Below, in pieces: positions 34,101 through 45,342 of a DNA stretch of 64,000 bases; the first letter of the stretch is position 1; every line of letters starts with the position of its first letter. The notes beneath the pieces were generated by a model. It searched no databases, was not told the origin of the DNA, and saw nothing but the letters and a program-made list of their open reading frames with translations. The position numbers and the translations under genes were made by a program. Source of the stretch: Lineolata rhizophorae (lineage: Eukaryota; Ascomycota; Dothideomycetes; Lineolatales; Lineolataceae); contig MU001673.1 in the NCBI GenBank assembly GCA_010093515.1, positions 62,001-126,000 on the forward strand. Reading direction: 5' to 3'.

Positions 34101-34686
34101 ATCAAAACGGATCAAGCAGCAAACGAAACAGAGGTCCGGCATGATGAAGCGCGGCTGCCTAGGCGGCGGCGGGCCCGGGAGGCTTGGTTGGATGGAAGAC
34201 GTAGGCGGCGAAAAGGCAGCTGCCAAAGGCGGAGCGGCTGCCGAGACAAGCACGCGGCTGAAGGTCGCCCAGTCCGAGCCAACAATGGCATGTCGAAGAG
34301 AGACAGTACGGTTCCTACTGCCCTGCTGCAGCTGAGGCGGCGCTACAGCGGCGGAACAGCCATGCGCCCGGACGCTCTGCTATAAGCATCCATGTACCGG
34401 CGGAGTAGAGCGCTGCGCCGCGCCAGCCAGAGCCTCTGGCTTCTGTCTTGCTGGATCCCGGATTGGTCCATGGGAGGGGGGGCAACGCTACGCGCTGACA
34501 GAAGCAAGACAAAGGGCAAATAGAACCGAGGGAGGCCAAGGTTCGAGATGGAAAGACTCTCGGAGGCTGGCTGAGCAAGTAACCAGCACCAGAGAGAAGG
34601 TGACGTACGAAGTGGATTATTATGCGGCCATCCTTTCTCTTCAGCAAGCTGGAGGCGCTGGCGGGGTGCAGGTGGATAGCAGCCAT
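31167..34686 (-). CDS. Y-family DNA polymerase, iota type
   Basis: Four exons, 34609-34686, 33919-34038, 33535-33702 and 31167-33116, give 771 residues. The translesion polymerase core is clear. The first catalytic Asp lies in IIIHFDYDCFYASVF (Asp27), QQKQIVVTCNYEARRRG follows, then NGEDLTRFRDASK, and the Asp121-Glu122 pair in VERLGFDE. These match DNA polymerase iota rather than eta (the CNYEAR and NGEDLTR blocks). A helix-hairpin-helix-like motif (KIPGIGFKSAAKI) follows. The long last exon holds the little-finger domain with low-complexity inserts. The C-terminus (748-767) is a C-x2-C...H-x3-H knuckle, like a ubiquitin-binding zinc finger. Such enzymes copy past damaged bases and are recruited by ubiquitinated PCNA. 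Intron 1 is long (570 bp). The start is inferred; the frame is open upstream but the sequence there is low-complexity. Confidence 0.87.
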
Positions 34687-35930
34687 GTGGACGCGCCCCG
34701 GAAGCGGCGGCGGCAGCGGCGTGGCGACTGGAAATGGCTGCGGTGGTGCTGGTGGTGCTGAAGGGACCAGACTACCAGTGCTGGCGCGGGCAGGCCCGCA
34801 TGGTGTTGCGGTGGATTGTGTGGATGTCGCGGGCTGTGGCGGTGGCAGCCGGGTGCTGGACGGCGGGCGCAGGCGCGTCATGGGCGGCCTCGGGGCGTCT
34901 CCTGAGCGGCTCGCCGAGCCGGCGGCGTGTGGAACCGGGCGGGTGCGGATCCCATGGGTGGGCGCCGGCGGGCAAGCGGGTGTCTTGGCGGGCTTCCAGA
35001 AGGCGCGTCTTGGCGGCAGGCTCGGGCCCGGATCGGCGCCGCGGAACCCACAACCAGCCTCCCCCCCCGGACTCCTCGCGGCCGGGATCCCCTGTCCTGC
35101 GGGCGAGGCCCTGTCGCCAAAAATTGCATCTCCCAAAAATAAAGGCCCCCCGCCCACGCCATTGGCCGCGCTGCCGCCCGGGGTGTGCCCGCTGCCGCCG
35201 GCCGTCGAGGGCCCCAAACCGCCCTCAAAACTGCTCCAAGCCCCGCCGCCCTCGCGCTGGAGTCGAAGCGCCCCCCCAGGTCATGGCCCTGAAGGCCTCG
35301 ATATTGCTCTACCCTCTCAGTCCGCGCAATACCACCGCTCCTCTATCTCCTGCCGGCATCGCTGCCCGGCGCCGGAGCCTCCACTCCTTCTTCACCACTC
35401 ACCCATCGATCCATCCATCTACCCATCTTGCACGGGACTTGGCAGCTAGCACCTGCTACTAATCGGCCGCACTGCTCCTATGCCCAAGCCGTGAGGCGTC
35501 AGTGTCGGAGAACGTCTCGCTGCGCCGGCCGACTCCTTCGACCCGCTCGGCCGTAGGGCTGGCAGCTGCGCTTAGCATTACTCGAGCACCGCACCGCGCT
35601 TCGCCTCGCTCCGCGGCGGGAGCAGTGGTGTCGCGCGCGTCATCTGCCCCGGGCTTGCCCTGCCCTGCTGATCACGGCCCGCACCCGTCAGCAAGGAGCG
35701 CCGACCCGCCGTCCCAAGGCTCGAGCAACTCTCGTGCCTCCGCGCCGGGGGCGGACCGGGAGGCGAGGACACGGGTCCTGGGACCAAATACGAACCACGG
35801 CTCTCCTCACCCAGCAACCTGAAAACGAGGCGCTGCCCGCAAGAGGAAAGCGAGGGCCACCCGACCCCAAGGGCTCGCGAGCGCTTTGCTCTCTCCCATA
35901 TCAGCGACCCCGGGCCCGCCCGTCGCACAC
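34687..35930. other. GC-rich divergent intergenic region
   Basis: Lies between the polymerase start (minus) and the serine-rich protein start (plus). It is GC-rich with open frames on both strands that look like composition effects. It probably holds two promoters and 5' UTRs. Confidence 0.55.
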
Positions 35931-37436
35931 ATGATGCTTGCCGTTGCGATGCCCATGCGGCCGTCGACGTCTTTCGCTCCACCACCCTCCTCGCACCCAC
36001 CCCCTCCTGCTCCGTCGACGACACAAGACCACCCGCCCTCGCAGTCGCATCCGCCGCAGCCGCCCGCGCAACCACATGAGCACCGCGCCGCGCTACCACC
36101 CATCTCGACCTCACCTGCCCCCACCACCGCCACCACCACCACCCCCTCCTCATCCGCCGCGTGCCCCGCTACTTCAATACCGCCGCCCACCATGACGACC
36201 TCTCTCGCCATCCTGCCCTCCTCGCCCATCCACTCGCACCCGCGCCGCCCGAAGCTCTCCCTCGACACCACCCAGGTGCGCCCGTTGACCACGTTCGGCA
36301 AGGGCGCGACGAGCCTGCGCCTGGACACGCTGTCCGCAACGTCGCCCACGGCGCGCAACACGCTGCGCAACGCCTACGAGGAGGGCGACAGCGCCTCGGA
36401 CCCGACCACGGCCAGCAACACGCTGAACAACAGCAGCAGCAGCGGCGGCGGCAGCATCGCGCGGTCGCCGGCCTCGGCCGCACCCACGCCTACCTCGGCC
36501 TCGACCCTCTCCATCGGCTCCGCCATCTCGACCTCGTCGGCCGACGAGCCCGCCGACCCCGCCCTGCGCATCCCCTACAAGCTCGCGCACAACGTGCCCT
36601 CCATCCTGAGCAACTCGCCGCTGCGCGGCCTCCCGCACGGCGGCGGCGGCACCGACAGCGGCTGCAACAGCGCCGTCATGGCCCCAACGGCGACGCGGTT
36701 CGGCGCCCGCGCCGGCGCCGCCCGCGTCCTCTTCCCGCCCCGCAAGCGCGTCGCCTTCCGCTCGCCGCTGGCCGAGGAGATCCGCACCACGCGGTATACG
36801 CTGGCGCATTCGGACATCGCGGCCGTCGAGGCGGCGGCGGCGGCGGCGGCAGCGGCGACGGCGGGGAGCAGCGACGAGGAATCCGTAGCGTCGTCGTCGG
36901 CATCGTCGTCGTCGACCGTCTCACTATCTTCCGAGGGCGAAGACGACAACGGCAGCGGCAGCGGCAGCGGCATCGACTCGGCCAAGTCGACGAGCGCGAC
37001 GCCCCGCGCCCTACCGTCCTTGCCTCTGACCGTCTCCCTCCCTCCCTCCTCCTCCTCCCTCGCCCTCCCGCCGCGACCCAGCACTCCCCCGGCCCCCTCC
37101 TCTTCCTCTAACTCGCCGCCCACGAGCTCGAGCTCGCCGCCGCCGCCCGCGCCGCCGCCCGCGCCGGCCATCACGTCCTCGCCGAAGCGGCTCCACCCGT
37201 CCTCGCCCCGCCCCGGCGAGAAGCGCGACTCGTCGGACGAGGACGACAGCGGCGACGAAGCCGCGGGGGCGTACCCGCAGACGCCGGTCGCGGGGCGCCG
37301 CAAGCGGCGGCGCGAGTGGGTGTGGACGCTGGGGCCGATCAGGGGGCCGGCCCAGCACCAGCAGGAGCAGCAGCAGGAGCAGGAGCAGCAGGAGGAGGGC
37401 AAGCGAGGCGAGGCGGGCGAGGAAGAGGGGAGCTGA
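35931..37436 (+). CDS. Serine/proline-rich protein with RVxF-like motif, function unknown
   Basis: A single exon of 501 residues. I do not recognise a named domain. The protein is largely disordered (Ser, Pro, Ala and Thr runs), but three islands look conserved: KLSLDTTQVRPLTTFGKGAT with SLRLDTLSATSPTARNTLRN near residue 120; RIPYKLAHNVPSILSNSPL near 225; and FPPRKRVAFRSPLAEEIR with YTLAHSDI near 270-295. The last contains KRVAF (272-276), a match to the RVxF docking motif of protein phosphatase 1. Near the C-terminus a basic RRKRRREWVWTLGP segment could be a nuclear signal, followed by a Gln/Glu tract. The islands amid low complexity suggest a real regulatory protein. The start is the first ATG of the frame. 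Confidence 0.65.
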   Translation: MMLAVAMPMRPSTSFAPPPSSHPPPPAPSTTQDHPPSQSHPPQPPAQPHEHRAALPPISTSPAPTTATTTTPSSSAACPATSIPPPTMTTSLAILPSSPIHSHPRRPKLSLDTTQVRPLTTFGKGATSLRLDTLSATSPTARNTLRNAYEEGDSASDPTTASNTLNNSSSSGGGSIARSPASAAPTPTSASTLSIGSAISTSSADEPADPALRIPYKLAHNVPSILSNSPLRGLPHGGGGTDSGCNSAVMAPTATRFGARAGAARVLFPPRKRVAFRSPLAEEIRTTRYTLAHSDIAAVEAAAAAAAAATAGSSDEESVASSSASSSSTVSLSSEGEDDNGSGSGSGIDSAKSTSATPRALPSLPLTVSLPPSSSSLALPPRPSTPPAPSSSSNSPPTSSSSPPPPAPPPAPAITSSPKRLHPSSPRPGEKRDSSDEDDSGDEAAGAYPQTPVAGRRKRRREWVWTLGPIRGPAQHQQEQQQEQEQQEEGKRGEAGEEEGS

Positions 37437-40400
37437 CACGGTTCGCGGCCGGGTGAGGCGGGAGAGAGGTGCCTGCCTCCGGGAACGAGAGGCGGGAAAT
37501 CCCGTCTGGGGAAATCTGGGGGACAGGCTTGATGGCGTCGCGCGTTTGGGCGCGGCCGTGACGGGCGGGCGGCGAGGGAGGCCGTCGGTTCGTTCGGTGG
37601 TGGGGTCCGGGCGCGCCCCTCACGTGGGGCGCGCCCCGGTTGGCCTGGCTTGAGTCATCGTCGTCATCGCTTCCATCATCGCCTCCTCCATCTCACTGCT
37701 ACTATCGCTGTTGTTGTCATCGCCATCATCATCATCATCGTCATCTACATTTGCTCCATTTTGCATAGCGACGGGTCGGAAGTCTACGGAATGGGGCCTG
37801 ACTGCAAGGCCCAAAGGATCGAGTCTCGGGGTACACGGCGTTTTTCTTGGGTTTTTTTTTTCAATTTTTAGTCTTTATTGTTACTGTTTAAAGAAAAGGT
37901 GGAGCGCGCGGGAAAGGCGGGAGCTTGAGCTTCGTGCGGGGCGCACCTTTTGCATATTGACTTTTTTTTTTTTCGGAGTTGTCGCCTTTTTTTTTCGGTT
38001 TGTTATTTACATACATATCTACGTTGCTATATCACGTGGTATACGTTGGCCGGGTGTCTTGTTTCTACTGGTGTTTTCTTTCTACACTACGAGCATGTCG
38101 CTCGATACTACGCTTGAGCGCAGTATGATGCATTCGTCATCATTATCACCAGTCAAACAATCGCTCTGTTACTACAGTACAATGCTCAACTACACGCCTC
38201 GTCTGTGCTCTGCTTACCAACGAGAAGATCCCCGCTGGGCTTTACCGGGTCGCCCACGTTGGTACATATATTTGGACTGAAACACGGATGACGCAAGAGC
38301 GAGTGACGCGGGGATCATAAACGGGGCGTCAGACTGTCGGCTTGGGGCGAGACTCCTTTTGTTCAGGGAGGAACGCCGGCGAAGCGGAGCGGCGCATGGA
38401 CGGGGAGCATGAGCCGGCGCCTCGCTCGTTCCGCCGGGCTAATCTGGGCGCGGCTGGATTCTGTTGGCTTGGAGTGGCTTGACGATGTCATGACGGGAAT
38501 TTCTGGGCTTCTGCCAAAGGCTATGGACGGGAGATGGGAGGAGGTACGCGGAACACGGCACGGCACGGCACTATAGTTACACTCGTACATTCTGCTATAT
38601 GGGCATGCTTTGGTAGCTACCAGCCTAGAGACCAAGAATCATTCTAATTTACTTTTTTTTTTTTGGGCCTTTTCGGCCTCGTTACTGTGCACGTGCCTCA
38701 TTCACGACGCCCCGAACAAGACGGAGTTGGGACCGTCTCGTCTGATTCCGGGCTCCCGGTAGCTCCCACCCAACCCGCGGGTTTCTCCCCCGCCTCTCCG
38801 GGCGGCCGTGGCACCAGTGGCCCAGTGAGATCGTGTGTGTCTGTGTGTGTGCATGTCTGGGCATGTAATCCGCGAAAGGAGCCCGCATTGCGCGAACGGG
38901 GAGGCCTCCGTTCAGCGGGAAGGGGGGGAGGCGGGTGATTCGGAGGGCTGGGTGCGGTGGCCGCCCTCCCCCCCCTCTCTTAGGGCTTGTGTCCAAGGCG
39001 GTTTTTGTGGGGTTTCGAGGGAGAGTGATTGTGGGCTATTTTTACGGCGGCCGCGGTTGGGGTGTGAAGTGAGACGAATGCGGCGAGAGTCGGGGAATTG
39101 CGTATGTGCGCAGGTGTGTAGAGTAGGGGCGGAGCGTTGCGGATGTGCAATGCGGCGCGACTTGAGTATGTGTGTGCGATGATGCTGTGCCACGCAGGGC
39201 GGTTGCACGGCAACGGCGTGGTACGGGAGGTATGTAGCTTTGTGGATTCATCGAGCAAGCTCGGTCCAATGGTGCGATTGCCGGGAACGGTTACTACGTA
39301 CTCCGTACTGCATGCGAGACCATCGAATGCCCTGATCTTCATGGTGACCAACACGCGCACCTAGCCAATACTCTGTTTGATTGAAGCTGCGTACCACGGG
39401 TACGCAACGGCCGCAGGACTTGGGCGGTCTGGGCGTTTCGGGATCGACCTTCTGGAAGCTCGGCCGGTTCCTGAATTCCCGCAGTCCCTGACTCACCACC
39501 ACCGACGTGTACTACGTATGTACACCAGTCGCCCCCCGATTTCCATGCCTGCACCCCGGGCACCTTAATTTGCGAATCGCTGCGCGGTGTGAAGTTCAAG
39601 GTGGGAACCCTCAACGCGTCTCTCCTGTCACAGTGCCAACGGACGGTCAGAGCGCCCTCGACCCTGCAGCGGCCCGCGTTAGCGCACGAGTAGGTACATC
39701 TGTACATTAGGCATGTGGTCGTACATATGTACTCCATACATAGTACATGCACACTATTCGTCCGCGGCGAGATTGTGCCTCTGACAGTTCATCTTCGTCG
39801 CATACACGCTTTTCCATGAACGCCCTCCCGTGGGCATAATCAAGAACCGGCACGAGTAGATTTGCCGCATGGCGTACCAATGTACCTATCCACAGGGGCT
39901 CAGGCGAACGGCTCAGCTTGCGCAGCCCGAGGTGGCTTTAATGGGTGGCGTCCATCAACTCGGGTTTTGACGAGCTGCCTGCCCTACCCACAGGGCTGGA
40001 CTGGGCTGGGCCGGGTTGGGCTTGCGACGCTAGACGCAGTTTGCTGATGTTGTTTCGAACGTGCAGTTTGCGAAGAACCGCGTCGTCGTCGCCGCCTCAA
40101 CTCCTTACCGTGTTCCCCTGTCTATTTGATCCGGTGGCAAAAACTGCGCTATTGGCTTCGACAGTCTAGACGCAGATATTGATCGCGCCCTTGGGGCCGG
40201 AACTATCGAAAATCCTCAACGGGCCCGTTTCGAAGTGGGTACGCCGGAGATGCTTTCGAGTTTCCAACGTCTGCCGAGATGCTACATATGTACAAAAGGA
40301 GACTATCGATTAGATTTAGATCCATGAGACGCAGCCGCCCCATTTCAAGCTCGCTCAAAACGTCCTAGACGAAACCCACATAACACGTTCGGCAGAGCCA

Positions 40401-41613
40401 TGTACATATGTAGATATGTACCAGCCCTTTTGCCGTCCATCCCGTGTCCGTTTCTATTTCCATCCCTCCAGAACGCCACCGTCTTGGCACCTCCTAAGCC
40501 GAAATAAGCTCTCCGGCTCCTCCTCGAGGCTCGCTACTGCAGGGGCGAACAGCACCCTAGCGAATCGAAAATGACCCGAAGTCTCTTGTCCTGCCGCAAA
40601 AGTCCACGACGCGGTTTCGGGCGCGGCGCCGGGTGATTGTGTATAGCATAGCATTGCGCCGCGATGACGCACGTGCCGTGCTCTTCCGTCTGAGCCCTGG
40701 TGTCGCGTGGCGCTCGGCGTTGAACTTCCCCTAGTGGAATACGAATGCAGCGGGCTTGGCGAAGACTTTGCTGAGTCTGAGCGAAGGCTCAAACACGTGC
40801 GCCGTCGGTACAAGAGTAAGCCGGGATGCTGCTATTTACGGCGAACTTTGTGCCTGATGACGAAGTGCCCAAGTCACAAGTCTTCCCTCCAAAAATAGGG
40901 GAAGTTTGCCTAATTGCTTGAACACATACAAAATAAAAAAGCTGAAATTCCAGAAATTTTACCTATAAACCATCCTAGGATTTAATTTCTTTACGTTGGG
41001 ACTATATTAGTTATAATTTATGCATGGAATCAAAAGGGGCCAATAAAGTATACTTATATACACGTAGTACTGCTTTTGGGAGCGCTTCAAACTAGGGTGA
41101 ACACTCCAGACTGGAGAACCACAAGACATAGCACCCCTTCTGCGGCTCGCATAATCTGCCATTCATGGGCTCCTCGTATTCCTGAACCAGATGCGCCGGC
41201 CAAAAGGCACGTAGGTGCACACAGCGCAGATAAAAGTGTGGGACTGGAGAGAAAAAATGCGTTTACGATTGTCACTGCACGCTTGTTATGGGGGGGGGGT
41301 CACCTAGGCAGATATTTAGCTGATAGGACTATCATTACTAGAAGAATGACCCATCCGCTTGGGATGATAGTTATCACCGATGAGGTTGAGAAGGGGTGGC
41401 AGACCCAGAGTTACGCACAGCGTGATGTATACTTCGCTTGCAGGTTGCAGGCGGTTGGTGAGCTCGAAGCGGCTTTGTCATCAGCCCGCACTAAGCGAGC
41501 TCATGCATGCATGAAACGGTCCTGCACTACACGCCCGCGCGTCATCCAACCCCGGCTACTTTCTGTTTCTTCGCAATGATTGCACTACTGCAGCCGCGAA
41601 TATCATTCTAACT
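37437..41613. other. 4.2-kb region with no supported gene
   Basis: The first 800 bases are the 3' flank of the serine-rich gene, with T-runs and a CATCAT repeat near 37725. The rest is of mixed composition with scattered TACTCCGTA-type words and an AT-rich part at 40900-41060. Short frames such as 40454-40813 (minus) and 41076-41579 (plus) have no recognisable character. Confidence 0.5.
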
Positions 41614-43088
41614 TTGCTCCCTACTTCGCCTTCCTCCCCTTCCACTCAATATGCCGCGATCCCCCAAGACCCAGCCCCTCCGCGGCCCAGAAGACGGAAG
41701 CGAGAAGACGTTGCTGAAGCCGACTGCCCGCGCCTAGAGAAGCGACCTCGACCAGACCTACGATCTGTGTCAGAGCCGAGCCTACCACTGAGTGAGGCAA
41801 ACTTGAAAGCTCATAATAGAGTCATAAGATCAGAGATATCGGACAACACCGGCCCCGAATTCGCGGCCTCGGTGAGATGGGCTCGGAAAAGAACTTCGTC
41901 GCGGACCACATCCGCTACGGACTTGACCCAAGAAACCTCGACGGGACGCTCCCAAGGATCGTACACGGCTGCTCATTATCGGTTCAATGTCCTCGACAGC
42001 GCAGGGATAGTCATACAAAGTGGACCGCTTCCAAAAGAGATTCAAGACCAGCTCGGCGCCATGATCGATCGTGAGATCTCTGAAGAAAGGAAGCGCAAGA
42101 TCTTCAGTGTTGCGGAAACTCTATGCAATGATTTCGTCCAAGTCCTTCGTGGGGCCAATAGAGAAGACGATTCTCGCGAACCTATCCACAAGGCGCTTTC
42201 TTCAATGGACGCTAGCGAGAAGTTCGATTTTCCAAGGAAAGCAGGTATCGTACTTCCTTCTTAGACTTGTGAATGTAGCATGAAGCTCACGCTGCCTCAG
42301 ACTGGGACCCAAGCCTCAAGCCCACCATCCGTTTAGGATCTTGGAACCTCAATTTCCCGGATCAACCCACTGGTAAAGCGGAGGACCCTGCCGCCCCGTC
42401 GAGGAAACGACAACAAGCGCATGCATCTTACCTGTCACCGGATGCATCACAGTCTGCTATACCGCCGCCGCCGCCTCCCCCCCAGTCCAAACAGGAGAAC
42501 GACGTCAAAACGCCTCGTCCAAACATCACAGCGGGCCTTCGTCACTCTACTGTAGTCGAAGCACTAGTGGCGCGAGGTCTTAGCGAAGAAATTGCTGACC
42601 TTTTCCTGAAAGACCTTCAGCGGCAGCAGTGGCTTCTTTCCGACCCCACCCAGCAAGCGCTTCCGATCCGGTTTCCGCCCATAGTCGTTGAGTCCAAATC
42701 ATATGCAACTGGAAAGTCTGTTTTCGAAGCACAGAACCAGGCCAGCGTATCTGGAACCTGCATGGCCAATCTCCAGTATAAGCTGACTGACCTCACTAAA
42801 AGGCTGTCTCCTGAGTCCCACAGCTTCAATGCACCCCTAGCATTCTCTATATGCACCGAGGGTCCCCACATGGAGCTTTGGGTGCATTACACTACTACAT
42901 CGAAGGGCGGTGTGCGCAAGTATAACATGAACATCTTAGAGACATGTCACGCGTCCATTGAGAAATGGGTTCGGGAGTTTCTCATGGTTGTGGATAGAGT
43001 GATGAGTTGGGCGACTGGCGATTTTTTGAACGATATTGCGGAGCAGCTGGTCTTGGTGGAAAGTGCTGCACGAGAGCAAACAGAATGA
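41614..43088 (+). CDS. DUF7924-like protein (PD-(D/E)XK-like fold); 5' end uncertain
   Basis: Two exons, about 41614-42244 and 42301-43088, joined by a 56-bp intron (donor GTATCG, acceptor CTCAG), read as a DUF7924-type fungal protein. Its second half has FPPIVVESKSYATGKSVFEAQNQASVSG. The E-x-K in VVESKS is where this nuclease-like fold carries its active-site residues. Before it lies a charged region with basic RRRKRED and Pro runs. No ATG is found in the main frame near its beginning. An ATG at 41651 in a neighbouring frame starts MPRSPKTQP, resembling the start expected for the family. The first exon is therefore either frameshifted near 41660-41700 or spliced in a way I cannot see. The catalytic role of the family is not established. 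It may be a pseudogene or carry a sequencing error. Confidence 0.65.
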
Positions 43089-43613
43089 AATGCTATTCGT
43101 GGTCGCCAGAGTCTCTTCACGGTGAAAGTGTGTTGGCTGGCGCCCTGGGAACTGTTTTCAGAGGTCCTCCACTTCCTCCTCCAGCAGGGTGCGGCTGCCA
43201 TGGTGCTGGAACCGTACAGTAGATTGCGTCGTGAGGAACCTTGCAACAGCCCGGCCAATCATAATCCTCTTCCTTCGACGGTCCAAAACGCGAACCCAAT
43301 CCGAAACTGCGCGATGGCGATGACCCAAATACTCCAGAGCCTAACAAATACGTGGTATATCCTCCGCTGTATCCGCTCCCAAGAAATCACGGTAGTAGCC
43401 TCATCGGCAAGATAGGTATAGAGGCCTCGGCTCGTGCTCGCGGCGGCACCAACCCCGCCGTTTGGGCGGAGGCATGCCTCCCGACCCGTGGTACCGAACC
43501 AGGCGCCTGCACTGCCAGCTGGTAGCCGGGCGTCCATCGCCGGGCCGCAGCAACTCCCGAGAGGCCAGCCGATGCCGCTCGACCGCCCACGGCCATCTCG
43601 CTCGGCTCCAAGC
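43089..43613. other. Intergenic region between convergent genes
   Basis: The 3' sides of the DUF7924 gene and the coiled-coil gene. No gene is seen. Confidence 0.55.
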
Positions 43614-45342
43614 CTAACCACACTCGCACCACACCTTCGCCCTAAACACGACGTTGCCCATGCCCACCGGATCCCCCCTCTCGTCCGTCGTCTTCACCAC
43701 CGCCGGGAAAACGCTGTACCTAACCACCTTCCTCCATCCGGCACCGGACCGGCCGTTCGCGCCCGCGGCGTCGTCCCCTCCGGCGCCCCCCGCGCCTCCT
43801 CCTCCCCCGCGCGCCCCCTCGCCCCCACCATCCCCTTCCCCCTCCCCCTCCCCCTCCCCCTCCCCGTCCCCCTCCCCAATGTCCTCCATCACCCCCGCGT
43901 CAAACACCTTGACCTCGCGCCCGTCCGTCGGCTCCACCAGCTCGACCGAGTACGCCGCCTGCTGCGTCTGCAGGGCGCACGCCAGCGCGGCCGCCTCGTC
44001 GAGGACGGCGCCGAGGCCGGCGGCGCGCGCCGTCGCCGCCGCCGCCGTCGCCGGCGCGCCGCCCGCGAGCCCGTCGAGCGCCGCCTCGATGCGGGCCGCG
44101 GCCGCGGCGAGCGCGGGCCGGGCCGGCGCGGCCGGCGCGCTCGTCCCGTCCGGCGGCGGCTTGTTGCCGGCGAGGAGGAGGGTCGAGGCGCGCCAGCGGT
44201 TGTATGCGGCCGGGGGGCAGTCTGCTGGGAGCGTGAGCGGGTGGTTGGGGTCCTGGTTGCGGTTGTGGGTGCAGGTGCAGGTGCAGGCGCAGGTCGATGA
44301 ACTTGCCTTTGAAGAAGTCCCGGAGGCGGTCGAGGCTCCCGGCCACGTCGGCCGGGACGCCGAACCAACTCGTGTTGAGAATGTCGACGATCTCCTTAGC
44401 GACGACCTGCTGGACGACGGCGAACTTGGCGCCCGACGGCATGTCGGGCGCGACGCCGGGCCCGACGAGCGCGCGGCACCGCTCGTCGTCGGTCCGGGCC
44501 GCGTCCAGCTTGCGCCGGCGGAAGTTCCGCACGCTCCACTCGCGCAGCCGGTGGTACAGCGCGGCCAGCCGCTCGGCGAGCTCGACGTCGCTCATGACGC
44601 CGCCCGCGCTCCGCGTCAGGCTCGCGACGCTCTGCTTCAGGCCCAGCAGCTGGTCGCGCGCCTCGCGCGCCTCGCGCCGGTGCCGCTCCGCCGCCTCGCG
44701 CAGCAGCAGCACGTGGCCCCACAGCGCGCCGCTCTCGTGCTCCTGCCGCGCCTTCCACGCCGCCTCGCGCGCCGCCAGCTCGCGCGCCCGCTCCGCCGCC
44801 GCCCGCGCCTCGAGCCGCGCCCGCGAGCGCCGACCCGCCCGCAGCGCCGCCCGCAGCGCCGCCTCGGCCGCCGCCGCCGCGGCCACCATGCTCGGGCCCG
44901 CGTGCTCGCCCTCGCCCTCGCCCTCATCCTCGGGCCCCTCTTCGTCCTCCCCGTCCTCGTCCTCCTCGTCCTCGTCCTCGTCCTCCTTCTCCTCCTCCTC
45001 CTCTTCCTCCTCGCCGCCCTCACCGCCCAGCTCCTCGCCCACCCGCGCCGCGAGCCGCCGCACGCGCTCCAGCCGCCGCCGCGCGCGCTCGCGGGTCGCG
45101 GCGTCGGCGCGGCGCCGGCGCCGGCGGGCGAGCTCCTCCTCGTCGTCGGCGGCGTCGGCGGCGGCGGCGGCCCCGGCGGAGGAGGACGCCGTGGTCGCGG
45201 CATTGGGCGCGGGCGCGGAAGGCGCCGCGGCGGCGGCAGGCGGGCGCGAGGACGACGGGTCGCGCGGACGGGAGCGCGAGCGCGAGCGCGACGCGCTGCG
45301 GCGCTGGGAGGCCGGGCCGGCCGAGGGCGTCAGGTGGTCCAT
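43614..45342 (-). CDS. Acidic coiled-coil protein, function unknown
   Basis: Two exons, 44307-45342 and 43614-44224, give about 548 residues. The N-terminal third is low-complexity: SR-type repeats, Ala runs and a long Glu/Asp tract. A long Ala/Arg/Glu-rich coiled coil follows, then a folded part with ELAERLAALYHRLREWSVRNF and IVDILNTSWFGVPADVAGSLDRLRDFFK, then RWRASTLLLAGNKPP after the junction. The end reads VVRYSVFPAVVKTTDERGD and VVFRAKVWC. I recognise no named domain; the layout resembles unnamed fungal coiled-coil proteins. The exons lie in different frames and are joined by an apparent GC-AG intron (donor AAAG/GCAAGT at 44306). Its acceptor CAGCAG allows either 44224 or 44221 as first base. 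A Gly-Glu repeat is encoded by a CCCCTC microsatellite near 43830-43876. Confidence 0.62.

Noticed and set aside
34687-35217. An N-terminal extension of the iota-type polymerase, since the frame is open upstream.
   Set aside because: The upstream translation is Pro/Ala/Arg low complexity, and the ATG at 34686 lies at the usual distance from the catalytic block.
37711-38280. A 189-codon frame after the serine-rich gene.
   Set aside because: It consists of Ser and Phe runs from CATCAT and T-tract repeats in the 3' flank.
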